DNA of 55,008 bases from Bacteroidetes bacterium HGW-Bacteroidetes-8 (GTDB taxonomy: Bacteria > Bacteroidota > Bacteroidia > Bacteroidales > UBA932). The notes under the pieces are model-generated. The model saw only the letters and a program-made list of their open reading frames with translations. It searched no databases and had not been told where the DNA came from. Of the stretch, positions 1 to 6,857 are shown piece by piece (the stretch's first letter is position 1; each line of letters opens with the position of its first letter). Location of the stretch: NCBI GenBank assembly GCA_002840895.1, contig PHCZ01000010.1, positions 1 through 55,008 of the forward strand. Reading direction: 5' to 3'. Both the position numbers and the translations under genes were made by a program.

Positions 1-79
1 AGTTCTAAAAGTAAATTAAGGAATGAACTCAATTAATTATATTTGTAAAAATCGTGTCAACCTATTTCAGTACGAGACA
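1..79 (+). mobile_element. Right-hand end of an IS3-type insertion sequence (partial)
   Basis: Positions 54-79, read outward on the minus strand, begin TGTCTCGTACTG and end GTTGACAC. They match 54960-54985 at 23 of 26 positions. A TG...CA-bounded end carrying GTTGACAC resembles the terminal repeats of IS3/IS150-type elements. Plus-strand frame 1 is open from base 1 to a TAA at 34-36, which would suit the last codons of a transposase lying outside the window. The match between the two window edges is seen directly; the IS family is inferred from the look of the ends. Confidence 0.6.
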
Positions 80-906
80 TTCGCAGATGCAGTTACTGTA
101 ATACTAAAAATACCTCTTTCTGAACTCTTATCCTGTTGCTCGGTTACAGTATAATACTTGTCTATAACCTCCTGTGGTAGAACTATCTCGTTCTCTTTAC
201 AAACAGTTATGTTCTTGAATCCCTGCTTTTTGATTATCTCCAGATACTCCTCTTTGCGAACTGCTCCGGATACACAGCCGGCATACATCTCGGCATCTTC
301 CCGTAGCTCTGCAGGAAGCTCACCTTTAGTTACAACATCAGATACACAAAAGTGTCCGGTTGGTTTTAAAACTCTTTTGATCTGGGCAAATGCTCTCTCT
401 TTGTCCGGGACCAGGTTAAGAACGCAGTTAGAGATAACAACATCATAATAAGCGGTGGGTAGCGGCATATCTTCAATATCTCCCTTAACAAACTCTACAT
501 TTATGAATCCGCGTTTGTTGGCATTGCTGCGTGCCTTCTCTACCATTGCGTCTGTAAAATCGAGTCCTGTAGCCAGGCCGCTCTCTCCTACGATTCCTGC
601 GGCTATAAAGCAGTCGTTTCCTGCGCCCGAACCTAAATCCAGAACATAATCTCCCTTTTTGATATCTGCAAACATAGTAGGAATGCCGCATCCAAGACCA
701 AAATCTGCCTCAGGTACGTAACCCTCAAGGTGATCGTAATTTTCGCTGAATGTAGATAATTCGGGAGAGCAGCAGCTGCTCCCGGTGCCACAGCAACAAG
801 AGCCTGCCTCATCTTTTGATGGCACAACTACTCGTGTGTACTTCTCTTTGATTACCTGTTTAATCTCCTGAGGGCTCATAGCCCCTGTTCCTTTTGCCGG
901 TTCCAT
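67..906 (-). CDS. arsM: Arsenite S-adenosylmethionine methyltransferase (ArsM)
   Basis: This cytosolic enzyme methylates As(III) using SAM. The SAM-binding loop is visible as DLGSGAGND (residues 90-98), and GLDFT follows at about 114. Three of the cysteines known to bind As(III) in the family appear in context: C73 in LGCGIPT, C161 in SNCVLNL and C211 in MYAGCVSG. A Cys-rich stretch at 37-46 (CCC and CC) is a further metalloid-binding candidate seen in bacterial ArsM proteins. Length (279 aa) is normal. It is the last gene of the ars operon, 57 nt after acr3. Its final three codons and stop lie inside the IS-like end at 54-79, so the original C-terminus appears to have been replaced by an insertion, with little loss because the fold ends near GIFSITV. 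M10 is an alternative start. Confidence 0.93.
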   Translation of the reverse strand: MEPAKGTGAMSPQEIKQVIKEKYTRVVVPSKDEAGSCCCGTGSSCCSPELSTFSENYDHLEGYVPEADFGLGCGIPTMFADIKKGDYVLDLGSGAGNDCFIAAGIVGESGLATGLDFTDAMVEKARSNANKRGFINVEFVKGDIEDMPLPTAYYDVVISNCVLNLVPDKERAFAQIKRVLKPTGHFCVSDVVTKGELPAELREDAEMYAGCVSGAVRKEEYLEIIKKQGFKNITVCKENEIVLPQEVIDKYYTVTEQQDKSSERGIFSITVTASANVSY

Positions 907-963
907 TATTATATGATTTTGGGTTAAATTATTTAAAATTTATACTATTTGCAAATTTTGCGA

Positions 964-1995
964 TTAATACTTCCACCTTTTTGCCAGGGCAACCAGGGAG
1001 AGCATCACCGGAACCTCAACAAGCACACCAACTACTGTGACCAGAGCTGCCGGACTCTGCAGTCCAAAGAGTGCGATAGCAACTGCTACAGCCAGCTCAA
1101 AGAAATTACTTGCTCCTATCATTGCAGCAGGAGAGCAGATGGCGTATGGGAGTTTTATCTTTCTACCTGCAAACCAGGTTATAAAGAAGATAAAGTAGGT
1201 CTGGATCACCAATGGAATTGCTGCCAAAAGTATGATGAGAGGGTTCCCTAAAATGTTTGGTCCCTGAAATGCGAACAGAAGCAGCAGGGTTAAAAGAAGC
1301 GCAAATATGCTAAGTGGCTTCAGTTTTGGGAGGAAAATAGTTTTGAACCACTCCTCTCCGTGTGACTTTATGAGAACCTTACTGGTTATATATCCTGCAA
1401 TCAATGGAATAACCACATATATTACTACGCTGGAGACCAGAGTGTCATAAGGAATTGTAACATCTGTTATTCCCAGCAACAGCCCCACAATCGGAATAAA
1501 CGCTACCAGAATAATCAGGTCATTTACAGAGACCTGAACAAGAGTGTAGGTGGGGTCTCCATCTGAGAGGTAGGACCAGACAAAGACCATTGCAGTACAG
1601 GGGGCTGCCCCCAGAAGTATTGCTCCTGCAATATACTCTCCTGCAAGTTCGGGTGAGATAAATGCGGCATAAATCTTTGAGAAGAATATCCAGGCAAAAA
1701 ATGCCATAGTGAAGGGTTTGACCAGCCAGTTTATTACAACTGTCAATATTAACCCTTTGGGATTTCTCTTTACATTTTTAATGCTTGAGAAATCTATCTG
1801 CAGCATCATAGGATATATCATTAGCCAAATGAGAATTGCAACAGGAATATTAACCCTGAAGATCTCCATCTGACTTAATATCTGCACAGAGTCCCCGGCC
1901 AGGGTTCCAATTAAAATTCCACCCCCGATGCAAAGAGCAACCCAGAGGGTTAGGTATTTTTCAAATAAACCTATCTGTTTTTCTGACTTTTCCAT
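964..1995 (-). CDS. acr3: Arsenite efflux permease, ACR3 family
   Basis: This inner-membrane carrier of the BART superfamily expels As(OH)3 using the proton motive force. The protein has 343 residues and about ten hydrophobic segments. The family signature around the essential cysteine is present as GAAPCTAMVFVWSYL. The short charged N-terminus (MEKSEKQIGLFEKYLTLW) is typical. It lies 41 nt downstream of arsC and 57 nt upstream of arsM, so reduced arsenic can be either exported or methylated. The fold and the cysteine motif make the assignment firm; the ArsB family is unrelated and excluded. Confidence 0.95.
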   Translation of the reverse strand: MEKSEKQIGLFEKYLTLWVALCIGGGILIGTLAGDSVQILSQMEIFRVNIPVAILIWLMIYPMMLQIDFSSIKNVKRNPKGLILTVVINWLVKPFTMAFFAWIFFSKIYAAFISPELAGEYIAGAILLGAAPCTAMVFVWSYLSDGDPTYTLVQVSVNDLIILVAFIPIVGLLLGITDVTIPYDTLVSSVVIYVVIPLIAGYITSKVLIKSHGEEWFKTIFLPKLKPLSIFALLLTLLLLFAFQGPNILGNPLIILLAAIPLVIQTYFIFFITWFAGRKIKLPYAICSPAAMIGASNFFELAVAVAIALFGLQSPAALVTVVGVLVEVPVMLSLVALAKRWKY

Positions 1996-2036
1996 CTCCT
2001 TTAATATTTGGTAGTGTCACTTTATAGTTTAGTTAT

Positions 2037-2456
2037 CTATTTTTTAATTTGCTCTGTGTAAAGCTTATAAAACGCCTCCCCTATTTGGTCCCTAACCCGG
2101 CGAAACTCGCTCCAGATATATTCGTCGCTTCCGGTCACGTGAGAGGGGTCGTCAAAGCCGATATGGAGACGGGTTTTAACTTTTCCCATAAATGCCGGGC
2201 AAGCTTCATTAGCGCCACCGCATACGGTAATTACAAAATCCCACTCTTCTGCAAGATAGAGATCTACAGAGTCAGATGTGTGGTGACTTATATCAATTCC
2301 TATCTCGTTCATAACCGCAACTGCTTTTGGGTTTAGTTTCCCGGAAGCTTCGGTTCCGGCAGAGCGTACAATAAGCTCCTTATCAAAAGATTGCAAGAAG
2401 CCGTGCGCCATCTGGCTGCGGCAACTGTTTCCTGTACAGAGTATTAATATTTTCAT
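2037..2456 (-). CDS. arsC: Arsenate reductase, thioredoxin-coupled LMW-PTP type
   Basis: The enzyme reduces arsenate to arsenite through a three-cysteine relay, with thioredoxin as reductant. The phosphatase-like loop CTGNSCR (residues 7-13) sits at the very N-terminus. The two relay cysteines appear in VCGGANEAC, and the late DPS motif (FDDPSHVTG) carries the catalytic aspartate. I chose ATG at 2456 because it places the P-loop at residue 7 as in the family; an in-frame TTG three codons upstream is less likely. The protein is 139 aa, usual for this class. It is 17 nt downstream of the membrane thioredoxin gene, which could supply electrons only if its domain faced the cytoplasm; cytosolic thioredoxin is the known partner. 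Confidence 0.94.
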   Translation of the reverse strand: MKILILCTGNSCRSQMAHGFLQSFDKELIVRSAGTEASGKLNPKAVAVMNEIGIDISHHTSDSVDLYLAEEWDFVITVCGGANEACPAFMGKVKTRLHIGFDDPSHVTGSDEYIWSEFRRVRDQIGEAFYKLYTEQIKK

Positions 2457-2473
2457 CAATTTCAATTTTTGAG

Positions 2474-2965
2474 TTAGATATTTTTGTCGAATACTATTTT
2501 GAGATCTTCTGTAGAGTAAAATCCGTTATGGCGAAAGATCTCTTTACCATCCCTGCCCAGTATTACCTGGGTAGGGATAGAGACAATGCCATAGTACTTC
2601 ATTAAATCTTGACTCTCGGGCAACATAATATTTAGAAATACTACATTCACAACATTCTCGTAAAGGAGAGATACCTCTTTCATAACAACCTCCATCCTTT
2701 TGCAGGCAGAGCAGTTTTTCGCCCCGAATTCTAGAAATGTGAGCTTGTAATCCTTTTTATTTTCAATATAATTGAATTTAGATTCAATATTTGCAGATTC
2801 TCTCTTAACCAGGTTTGTATCTGCCTGACTGACCATAATTTGAGAGGCGAAATTATTGAGCTTATCCTTAAAGACAAATAGGGACAATAAAAATAATACC
2901 GCCACAACAATTATTAGCCAGGAAAAGAGCTCCTTAAACTTAGTAAACCAACTCTGCTTTTTCAT
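2474..2965 (-). CDS. Membrane-anchored thioredoxin-fold protein
   Basis: One transmembrane segment (about residues 14-32) is followed by a thioredoxin domain whose active site is CSAC (85-88), in the context FLEFGAKNCSACKRMEVV. The late cis-proline region reads VSIPTQVILG. The single N-terminal anchor with positive residues before it (MKKQSWFTKFK) predicts a periplasmic domain. ATG at 2965 gives a standard signal anchor; ATG at 2974 is also in frame. The 5' end overlaps the 3' end of the DGC gene by about 26-35 nt, which implies translational coupling. Such thioredoxins next to DGC proteins and ArsP-type permeases probably handle thiol redox of the permease or its cargo; this role is inferred. 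Confidence 0.8.
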   Translation of the reverse strand: MKKQSWFTKFKELFSWLIIVVAVLFLLSLFVFKDKLNNFASQIMVSQADTNLVKRESANIESKFNYIENKKDYKLTFLEFGAKNCSACKRMEVVMKEVSLLYENVVNVVFLNIMLPESQDLMKYYGIVSIPTQVILGRDGKEIFRHNGFYSTEDLKIVFDKNI

Positions 2966-3314
2966 AAACAGCATTTATAACATCTTCATTAACTGGCGTC
3001 TCTCCTTTTATGTATCCAAGATCTGTTACTCTAAGATAACAATACTCTTTAAACCCTGCTTTATCTAAAATTTTTTTTCCACAATCTACAGGACATCCAT
3101 CTAAAACCAAGATATTTTTAGTTTTAAAATCCTCAATTGATTTTTCTATTCCTGCGCCAATAACTGCAAGACAGTTCATTTTGCGCACTCCGTTATCTCT
3201 TAGCCTTCTGGCAACTTTGTCAGTAATTTCGCCAAGGTCGCAAGCTCCGGAACAGGCTACAACCATATACTCCGAAACCCCACACAGGCAAACCTTTTTT
3301 TGTAAATTTTCCAT
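2940..3314 (-). CDS. DGC-domain putative zinc-binding protein
   Basis: The protein has 124 residues and is cysteine-rich, with C9, C11, C21, C25, C48, C74 and C78. The name-giving motif appears as LDGCPVDCGKK (71-81), and VACSGACDLGEITD (19-32) forms the other conserved cysteine cluster. The DGC family is annotated as a probable zinc-binding domain from its conserved cysteines, and its biochemical function is not established. It starts 1 nt after the ArsP-type permease ends and overlaps the next thioredoxin gene, so it is certainly cotranscribed with them. A role as metalloid or thiol sensor or chaperone for the permease is inference from context only. Confidence 0.82.
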   Translation of the reverse strand: MENLQKKVCLCGVSEYMVVACSGACDLGEITDKVARRLRDNGVRKMNCLAVIGAGIEKSIEDFKTKNILVLDGCPVDCGKKILDKAGFKEYCYLRVTDLGYIKGETPVNEDVINAVYEKAELVY

Positions 3315-3315
3315 T

Positions 3316-4656
3316 TTAAATAGCTCCGTAAATCAATCCGGAAATAGTTGCCATTACAATTACAAGCACCACATAGACTATAGTTTTCTGGGTACCCATA
3401 ATACCTCTTATTACCAGCATATTAGGTAGTGAGAGTGATGGACCTGCAAGTAGTAGTGCCAATGCGGGGCCTTTGCCCATCCCGGCTGCAATAAGGCCTT
3501 GAAGAATTGGAACCTCTGTTAGGGTTGCAAAGTACATAAAAGCACCTACAATTGATGCAAATAAATTTGAGAAGAAAGAGTTGCCACCGACAAGTGCGTT
3601 AATCCATTCGTTAGGAATTACCCCGGCAATTGTCTGCCCATCGTGGGTAGAACCTAAAAGGAAACCGGCAGTCACAACACCTATTGCCAAAAGTGGAAGG
3701 ATCTGTTTAGCGAAACCCCAGGAAGAGATTGTCCACTCTTTATTGTCTTCGTCTCTCTTATCCAACAGGGTAATTGTAGCTAATGCTGCAATACCGACAA
3801 TCATAGGGACCAATGGGCTAAGTTTTGCGTTATCTATATAACTATCTGCAATTAGTGCAGATGCTGCAACAGCAATTGCTGAATATAGTACCCACTGCCA
3901 CTTTATCTTTAAAATCTTTATTAAAGAGTACCCAAGCAAGAGTGAGAATAGTGCAGTTATATACCACTTATAAGACCAGATGTAGTACCAGGCGCTCGAT
4001 GTATCTTCCGAAGATGGGCTTCCCCAGTTTGCAAAAACCAGAATCAAAACCAAAGTAAAGAAGTGGAAGGAGGTTTGCCACATTGGGCGTTTCTCCTGAG
4101 GTGGAACAAAGTTCATCTGATCTTCTCTCTTTTGTCTCTCCTCTTTACGATAAATAATTGACATTGCAGATCCTATAACAATACTAAAAACTACAGCTCC
4201 AATAGTTCTCGCCAGACCCATCTCAAAACCCAGTATACGCGCCGTAAGAATTATTGCAAGAATATTTATTGCCGGGCCGGAGTATAGAAAAGCAATTGCA
4301 GGGCCTAAACCTGCTCCCCGTTTGTGAATGCTTGAGAATAGGGGAAGAATTGTGCAGCTGCAAACAGCCAACACTGTCCCCGATACTGCAGCCACAGTAT
4401 ATGCAAGCCATTTCTTTGCATTGGCCCCAAAATACTTGAGTACAGATCCCTGACTCACAAATACAGATATAACACCGGCAATAAAAAATGCCGGTAGCAG
4501 GCAAAGAACAACGTGTTCTCTGGCATACCATTTAACTAAATCAAGTGTTGCCGCAATTGCTGTGTTGAACCTTGCACTCTCTATGGGGAGGAAGAAGGCT
4601 GCTCCGAATACCAGAGCTATCCAAAAAAGGATTTTAAACTCTTTTCTTATTTCCAT
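3316..4656 (-). CDS. ArsP-type permease (predicted permease family, DUF318)
   Basis: This is an inner-membrane permease of 446 residues with at least eight hydrophobic segments in two halves. The first half carries CSCTILPLFSSIHKRGAGLG and the matching second-half motif is FATLTEVPILQGLIAAGMG, the paired signature of this family. Some members (ArsP of Campylobacter) export trivalent organoarsenicals such as methylarsenite, which would suit an operon that also encodes ArsM. Others in arsenic operons have no proven cargo, so substrate is inferred. A charged linker (about 165-185, RKEERQKREDQ) separates the halves. It is 111 nt downstream of the ArsG-like gene and 1 nt upstream of the DGC gene. 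Confidence 0.85.
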   Translation of the reverse strand: MEIRKEFKILFWIALVFGAAFFLPIESARFNTAIAATLDLVKWYAREHVVLCLLPAFFIAGVISVFVSQGSVLKYFGANAKKWLAYTVAAVSGTVLAVCSCTILPLFSSIHKRGAGLGPAIAFLYSGPAINILAIILTARILGFEMGLARTIGAVVFSIVIGSAMSIIYRKEERQKREDQMNFVPPQEKRPMWQTSFHFFTLVLILVFANWGSPSSEDTSSAWYYIWSYKWYITALFSLLLGYSLIKILKIKWQWVLYSAIAVAASALIADSYIDNAKLSPLVPMIVGIAALATITLLDKRDEDNKEWTISSWGFAKQILPLLAIGVVTAGFLLGSTHDGQTIAGVIPNEWINALVGGNSFFSNLFASIVGAFMYFATLTEVPILQGLIAAGMGKGPALALLLAGPSLSLPNMLVIRGIMGTQKTIVYVVLVIVMATISGLIYGAI

Positions 4657-4731
4657 TATTGAAAAAATTATCTATTTCTATGTTTAGACTAAAAACTCAA
4701 TCTATTCATTTACCTCTTTTCTACTGTCTTA

Positions 4732-4753
4732 TATTTCGTTGAAAGACGAAATA
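4732..4753. repeat. Short perfect palindrome in the ArsG/permease gap
   Basis: TATTTCGT and ACGAAATA form a perfect 8-bp dyad around the 6-nt loop TGAAAG. There is no T-run after it on the minus strand, so it is a poor terminator. It may be a protein-binding site or an mRNA processing hairpin in the 111-nt gap between two ars genes. Confidence 0.35.
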
Positions 4754-4767
4754 ATAGAGCAAAAAAA

Positions 4768-5466
4768 CTAAAAGAATAGCTCAATTATAAAATATATACC
4801 TACCAGAATGAACAGAACAGCAACAACTCTTCTAAACCAAACCTCGAAGATTTTAATACGACTATACATTTTTCCAACGTTTCCTACAGCGTATGCCAGT
4901 AACCAGGCAAATATTATCACCGGAATTCCCGTTGCAATTGCGTATAGTATTGGAAGATATAAGCCGCCTGCACTGGAGATGGTTATTGGTATGAGCATTG
5001 CAAAGTATAATACACCACTGTAAGGGCAGAAAGCGAGTGCAAAGATCATCCCCAGAAGGAGAGTGCCCCAGTAACTCTTCTTGCTGCTCTCGCCAAGTTT
5101 CTCGGTGATGGAACTAAGACCGGCAAACTTGATCTTTATCACATCGAGCATAAAAAGGCCTATTAGAATAAGTACAGGACCAAGAACTTTCTCTCCCCAA
5201 CCCTGAAAAATTGAGGTTATATCTACCTGGTTTACTCCAAAAAAGAGGAGCACAGCCAGAGCGGTGTAGCTGATGGCACGACCTGCTGTGTAAACCAAAC
5301 CTTTTATGAATACCAGTTTGCGGTTTTCAATATCACGGCTGATGAATCCTATTGCAGATATATTTGTTGCCAGCGGGCAAGGGCTGATTGCTGTCATCAA
5401 CCCCAATATTATCGCTGTTATAAAAGAGTACTGGGAACTTTCCAGTATACCTTGCAGAAACTCCAT
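4768..5466 (-). CDS. arsG: CcdA/DsbD-like membrane protein, ArsG-type efflux family
   Basis: The protein has 232 residues and six hydrophobic segments. The conserved paired cysteine-proline motifs of the CcdA/DsbD transmembrane fold are seen as AISPCPLATN near residue 30 and ALAFCPYSGVLYF near 145. Family members in arsenic operons are named ArsG after the Shewanella putrefaciens arsEFG genes, which handle aromatic arsenicals. The alternative is a generic CcdA that carries electrons from cytosolic thioredoxin to the periplasm. The adjacent ArsF-like protein (24 nt upstream) and TM0996-type thioredoxin favour the ars-specific version; the cargo, arsenical or electrons, cannot be told from sequence. 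Confidence 0.75.
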   Translation of the reverse strand: MEFLQGILESSQYSFITAIILGLMTAISPCPLATNISAIGFISRDIENRKLVFIKGLVYTAGRAISYTALAVLLFFGVNQVDITSIFQGWGEKVLGPVLILIGLFMLDVIKIKFAGLSSITEKLGESSKKSYWGTLLLGMIFALAFCPYSGVLYFAMLIPITISSAGGLYLPILYAIATGIPVIIFAWLLAYAVGNVGKMYSRIKIFEVWFRRVVAVLFILVGIYFIIELFF

Positions 5467-5490
5467 ATTGCAATTATTTGATATAAATAA

Positions 5491-5946
5491 CTACTTGTTA
5501 GCTTGTGCTTTATCTACAGCTTTTTTTATCTCCTCTTTTATTTTGGAGAGATCCTTGGCGTTCATAAAGGCCTGTCCTGTAATATCTATAACCTTTCCAT
5601 TAGAGATAACAACAAGAGCCTGACCGCCAATTTTATGTTTATCGGCAACAGCTTTACCCTCTGCTTCGTCAAGGTTATAACTTTTAAATGATGCCTCACC
5701 GGTTTTTACTTTGTCTGCATAAAGTGAGTTTACCGCAAGTTTCGAATTCTCTTCAACAGTAGTGCAGGTAACACATCTGCGGGTAAAGTGAAAATAGATA
5801 ACTTCAATTAGTTGGCTTGATGAAATTACCGCTGCAGTAGATTTCATACTTGGTGCAGTTTGAGCTCCGGAAATAGTTTGTGCGTTTAGAGAGCAACCTA
5901 AAAAAGTCATCGCTAAAATGGTTGCGATTGCTAAAAAGTGTTTCAT
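5491..5946 (-). CDS. ArsF-like exported thioredoxin-fold protein
   Basis: A hydrophobic N-terminus (MKHFLAIATILAMTFLGCSL) gives either a lipoprotein anchored at C18 or cleavage after NAQ at residue 23. The mature part has a single cysteine pair, CVTC (58-61), within YFHFTRRCVTCTTVEEN. The rest (FKSYNLDEAEG, ALVVISNGKVID) follows a compact thioredoxin fold. Proteins of this size and motif beside ArsG-like permeases are annotated as ArsF family, reported as subunits of a nitroreductase for nitrophenyl arsenicals. No flavin motif is visible here, so a periplasmic thiol-disulfide role is equally possible. It is 24 nt upstream of the ArsG-like gene. Confidence 0.68.
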   Translation of the reverse strand: MKHFLAIATILAMTFLGCSLNAQTISGAQTAPSMKSTAAVISSSQLIEVIYFHFTRRCVTCTTVEENSKLAVNSLYADKVKTGEASFKSYNLDEAEGKAVADKHKIGGQALVVISNGKVIDITGQAFMNAKDLSKIKEEIKKAVDKAQANK

Positions 5947-6026
5947 TCTTAAAATTGTTAATTGTTATTACTGTTTTTAATTACTTGACTAATATCTTAG
6001 ACTATAAAAATTTCATTTAGTATAGT

Positions 6027-6269
6027 TTATCCCTGATATTTGCTTAGTACCTGCTTGATCTCATCTGCAGATGGGACTCTCCCCTTAATCTCAACCTTTT
6101 CATTCACAACCAATGCAGGTGTACTCAATATATTGTACTTCATTATATCCATAATATCTTCCACCTTGGTGATTGTTGCATCTATGTTGTTCTGCTCTAC
6201 AACTTCACGGGTTATTTTTTCAAGTGTCTTGCACTTTGGGCAACCTGTACCCAGAATTTTTATCTCCAT
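6027..6269 (-). CDS. Small thioredoxin, TM0996/MTH895 type
   Basis: This is a complete 80-residue glutaredoxin-like protein with the active site CPKC (residues 10-13) directly after the first strand (MEIKILGTG). The cis-proline motif LSTPALVVNEKVEIKG is the family hallmark. There is no signal peptide, so it acts in the cytosol. These mini-thioredoxins are commonly cotranscribed with ArsR-type regulators and CcdA/permease proteins in anaerobes. A plausible job is electron donation to ArsC or to the ArsG-like membrane protein. It is 80 nt upstream of the arsF-like gene and about 140 nt downstream of arsR. Confidence 0.88.
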   Translation of the reverse strand: MEIKILGTGCPKCKTLEKITREVVEQNNIDATITKVEDIMDIMKYNILSTPALVVNEKVEIKGRVPSADEIKQVLSKYQG

Positions 6270-6295
6270 TTTTATTGTTATTAACTGTTTTGTAT

Positions 6296-6332
6296 TTGCT
6301 GTTTGCTTCTTGCTGTTTACTTCTTGCTGTAT
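6296..6332. repeat. 14-bp tandem repeat, about 2.6 copies
   Basis: The unit TTGCTGTTTRCTTC occurs twice with one difference, followed by a partial TTGCTGTATT. It begins 27 nt upstream of the small thioredoxin start (minus strand), in its 5' untranslated region. Such short arrays can vary in copy number by slippage and so change spacing upstream of a start codon. Confidence 0.6.
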
Positions 6333-6385
6333 TTAATTAGTTGTTAGTCAAGCATTAGTGCTAAGTTGCACATAATGAGCAAAGC

Positions 6386-6406
6386 CCCAAAAGGCTTGGC
6401 AAGGTT
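6386..6406. repeat. Third, degenerate copy of the 29-bp repeat
   Basis: CCCAAAA, two differing bases, then CTTGGCAAGGTT match the arm at 8206-8234 in 19 of 21 positions. Weaker similarity continues for about 20 nt. The copy lies immediately 3' of the arsR stop codon, as another copy lies at the 3' end of the MFS gene, in the same sense relative to each gene. Confidence 0.6.
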
Positions 6407-6408
6407 AA

Positions 6409-6714
6409 CTACCGTGCTAAAAATTTTGCGATGAGGCTTTTTGCCTCCTCCCAATTCTCTCTGTTTATGCAATATTTTATGTAGGGTGCTGTAATCTCTC
6501 CCTGAATAAGTCCTGCTTTTTTTAACTCTTTGAGATGTTCCGATAGTGTTGAGCGTGCAATAGGGAGCTCCTCTGCCATATCTCCGCTGTAACAGCACTT
6601 ATCGAGGTTGTTGGCAAGGAAGTCGAGAATAAATACCCTTACCGGGTGCGAAAAGGCTTTGCCATATCTCGCAATCTTCTCCTGCTCCTCTGTGTAGTAT
6701 TTCATCTTCTTCAT
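6409..6714 (-). CDS. arsR: ArsR-family winged-helix repressor
   Basis: The protein has 101 residues with a winged helix-turn-helix. FSHPVRVFILDFL (21-33) is the usual first helix and ARSTLSEHLKELKKAGLI (53-70) is the recognition region. The canonical ELCVCDL metalloid site is absent. Instead C40-C41 (DKCCYSGDM) lie at the same helix and C82 is in the wing, so As(III) sensing by C40/C41 is probable but inferred. It heads the ars operon, and a promoter with good -33/-7 elements lies just upstream, as expected for an autoregulated repressor. M4 (6705) is an alternative start. Confidence 0.9.
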   Translation of the reverse strand: MKKMKYYTEEQEKIARYGKAFSHPVRVFILDFLANNLDKCCYSGDMAEELPIARSTLSEHLKELKKAGLIQGEITAPYIKYCINRENWEEAKSLIAKFLAR

Positions 6715-6742
6715 TTAAAAAATCATTTCGTAAAAACCCGAA

Positions 6743-6775
6743 CAAATATATTGAAAAAAAATTATTAATCGCAAA
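6743..6775 (-). promoter_or_regulatory. Bacteroidota-type promoter of the ars operon
   Basis: On the minus strand TTTG (6772-6775), a 21-nt spacer and TATATTTG (6743-6750) match the Bacteroidota -33/-7 consensus (TTTG, then TAnnTTTG). The predicted transcript starts near 6736, about 22 nt before arsR. The 8-mer AACCCGAA occurs at 6735-6742, over the presumed start site, and again at 6801-6808 in front of the divergent MFS gene; it is a candidate half-site for ArsR. Confidence 0.6.
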
Positions 6776-6857
6776 ATTTATTTTCACAACACTTTTTTTT
6801 AACCCGAAAAGTTATAGCATAAGTAAACAACCAAATGATTTTGGTGTTGTTTAGAGA

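Noticed and set aside
949-1251. Plus-strand open frame opposite acr3 with many cysteines
   Set aside because: It lies entirely antisense to a well-supported gene, has no family motifs, and its cysteines come from the complement of acr3 codons.
2456-2465. TTG start for arsC giving three extra residues
   Set aside because: The ATG at 2456 places the catalytic loop at residue 7 as in the family, and TTG starts are rare in these genomes.
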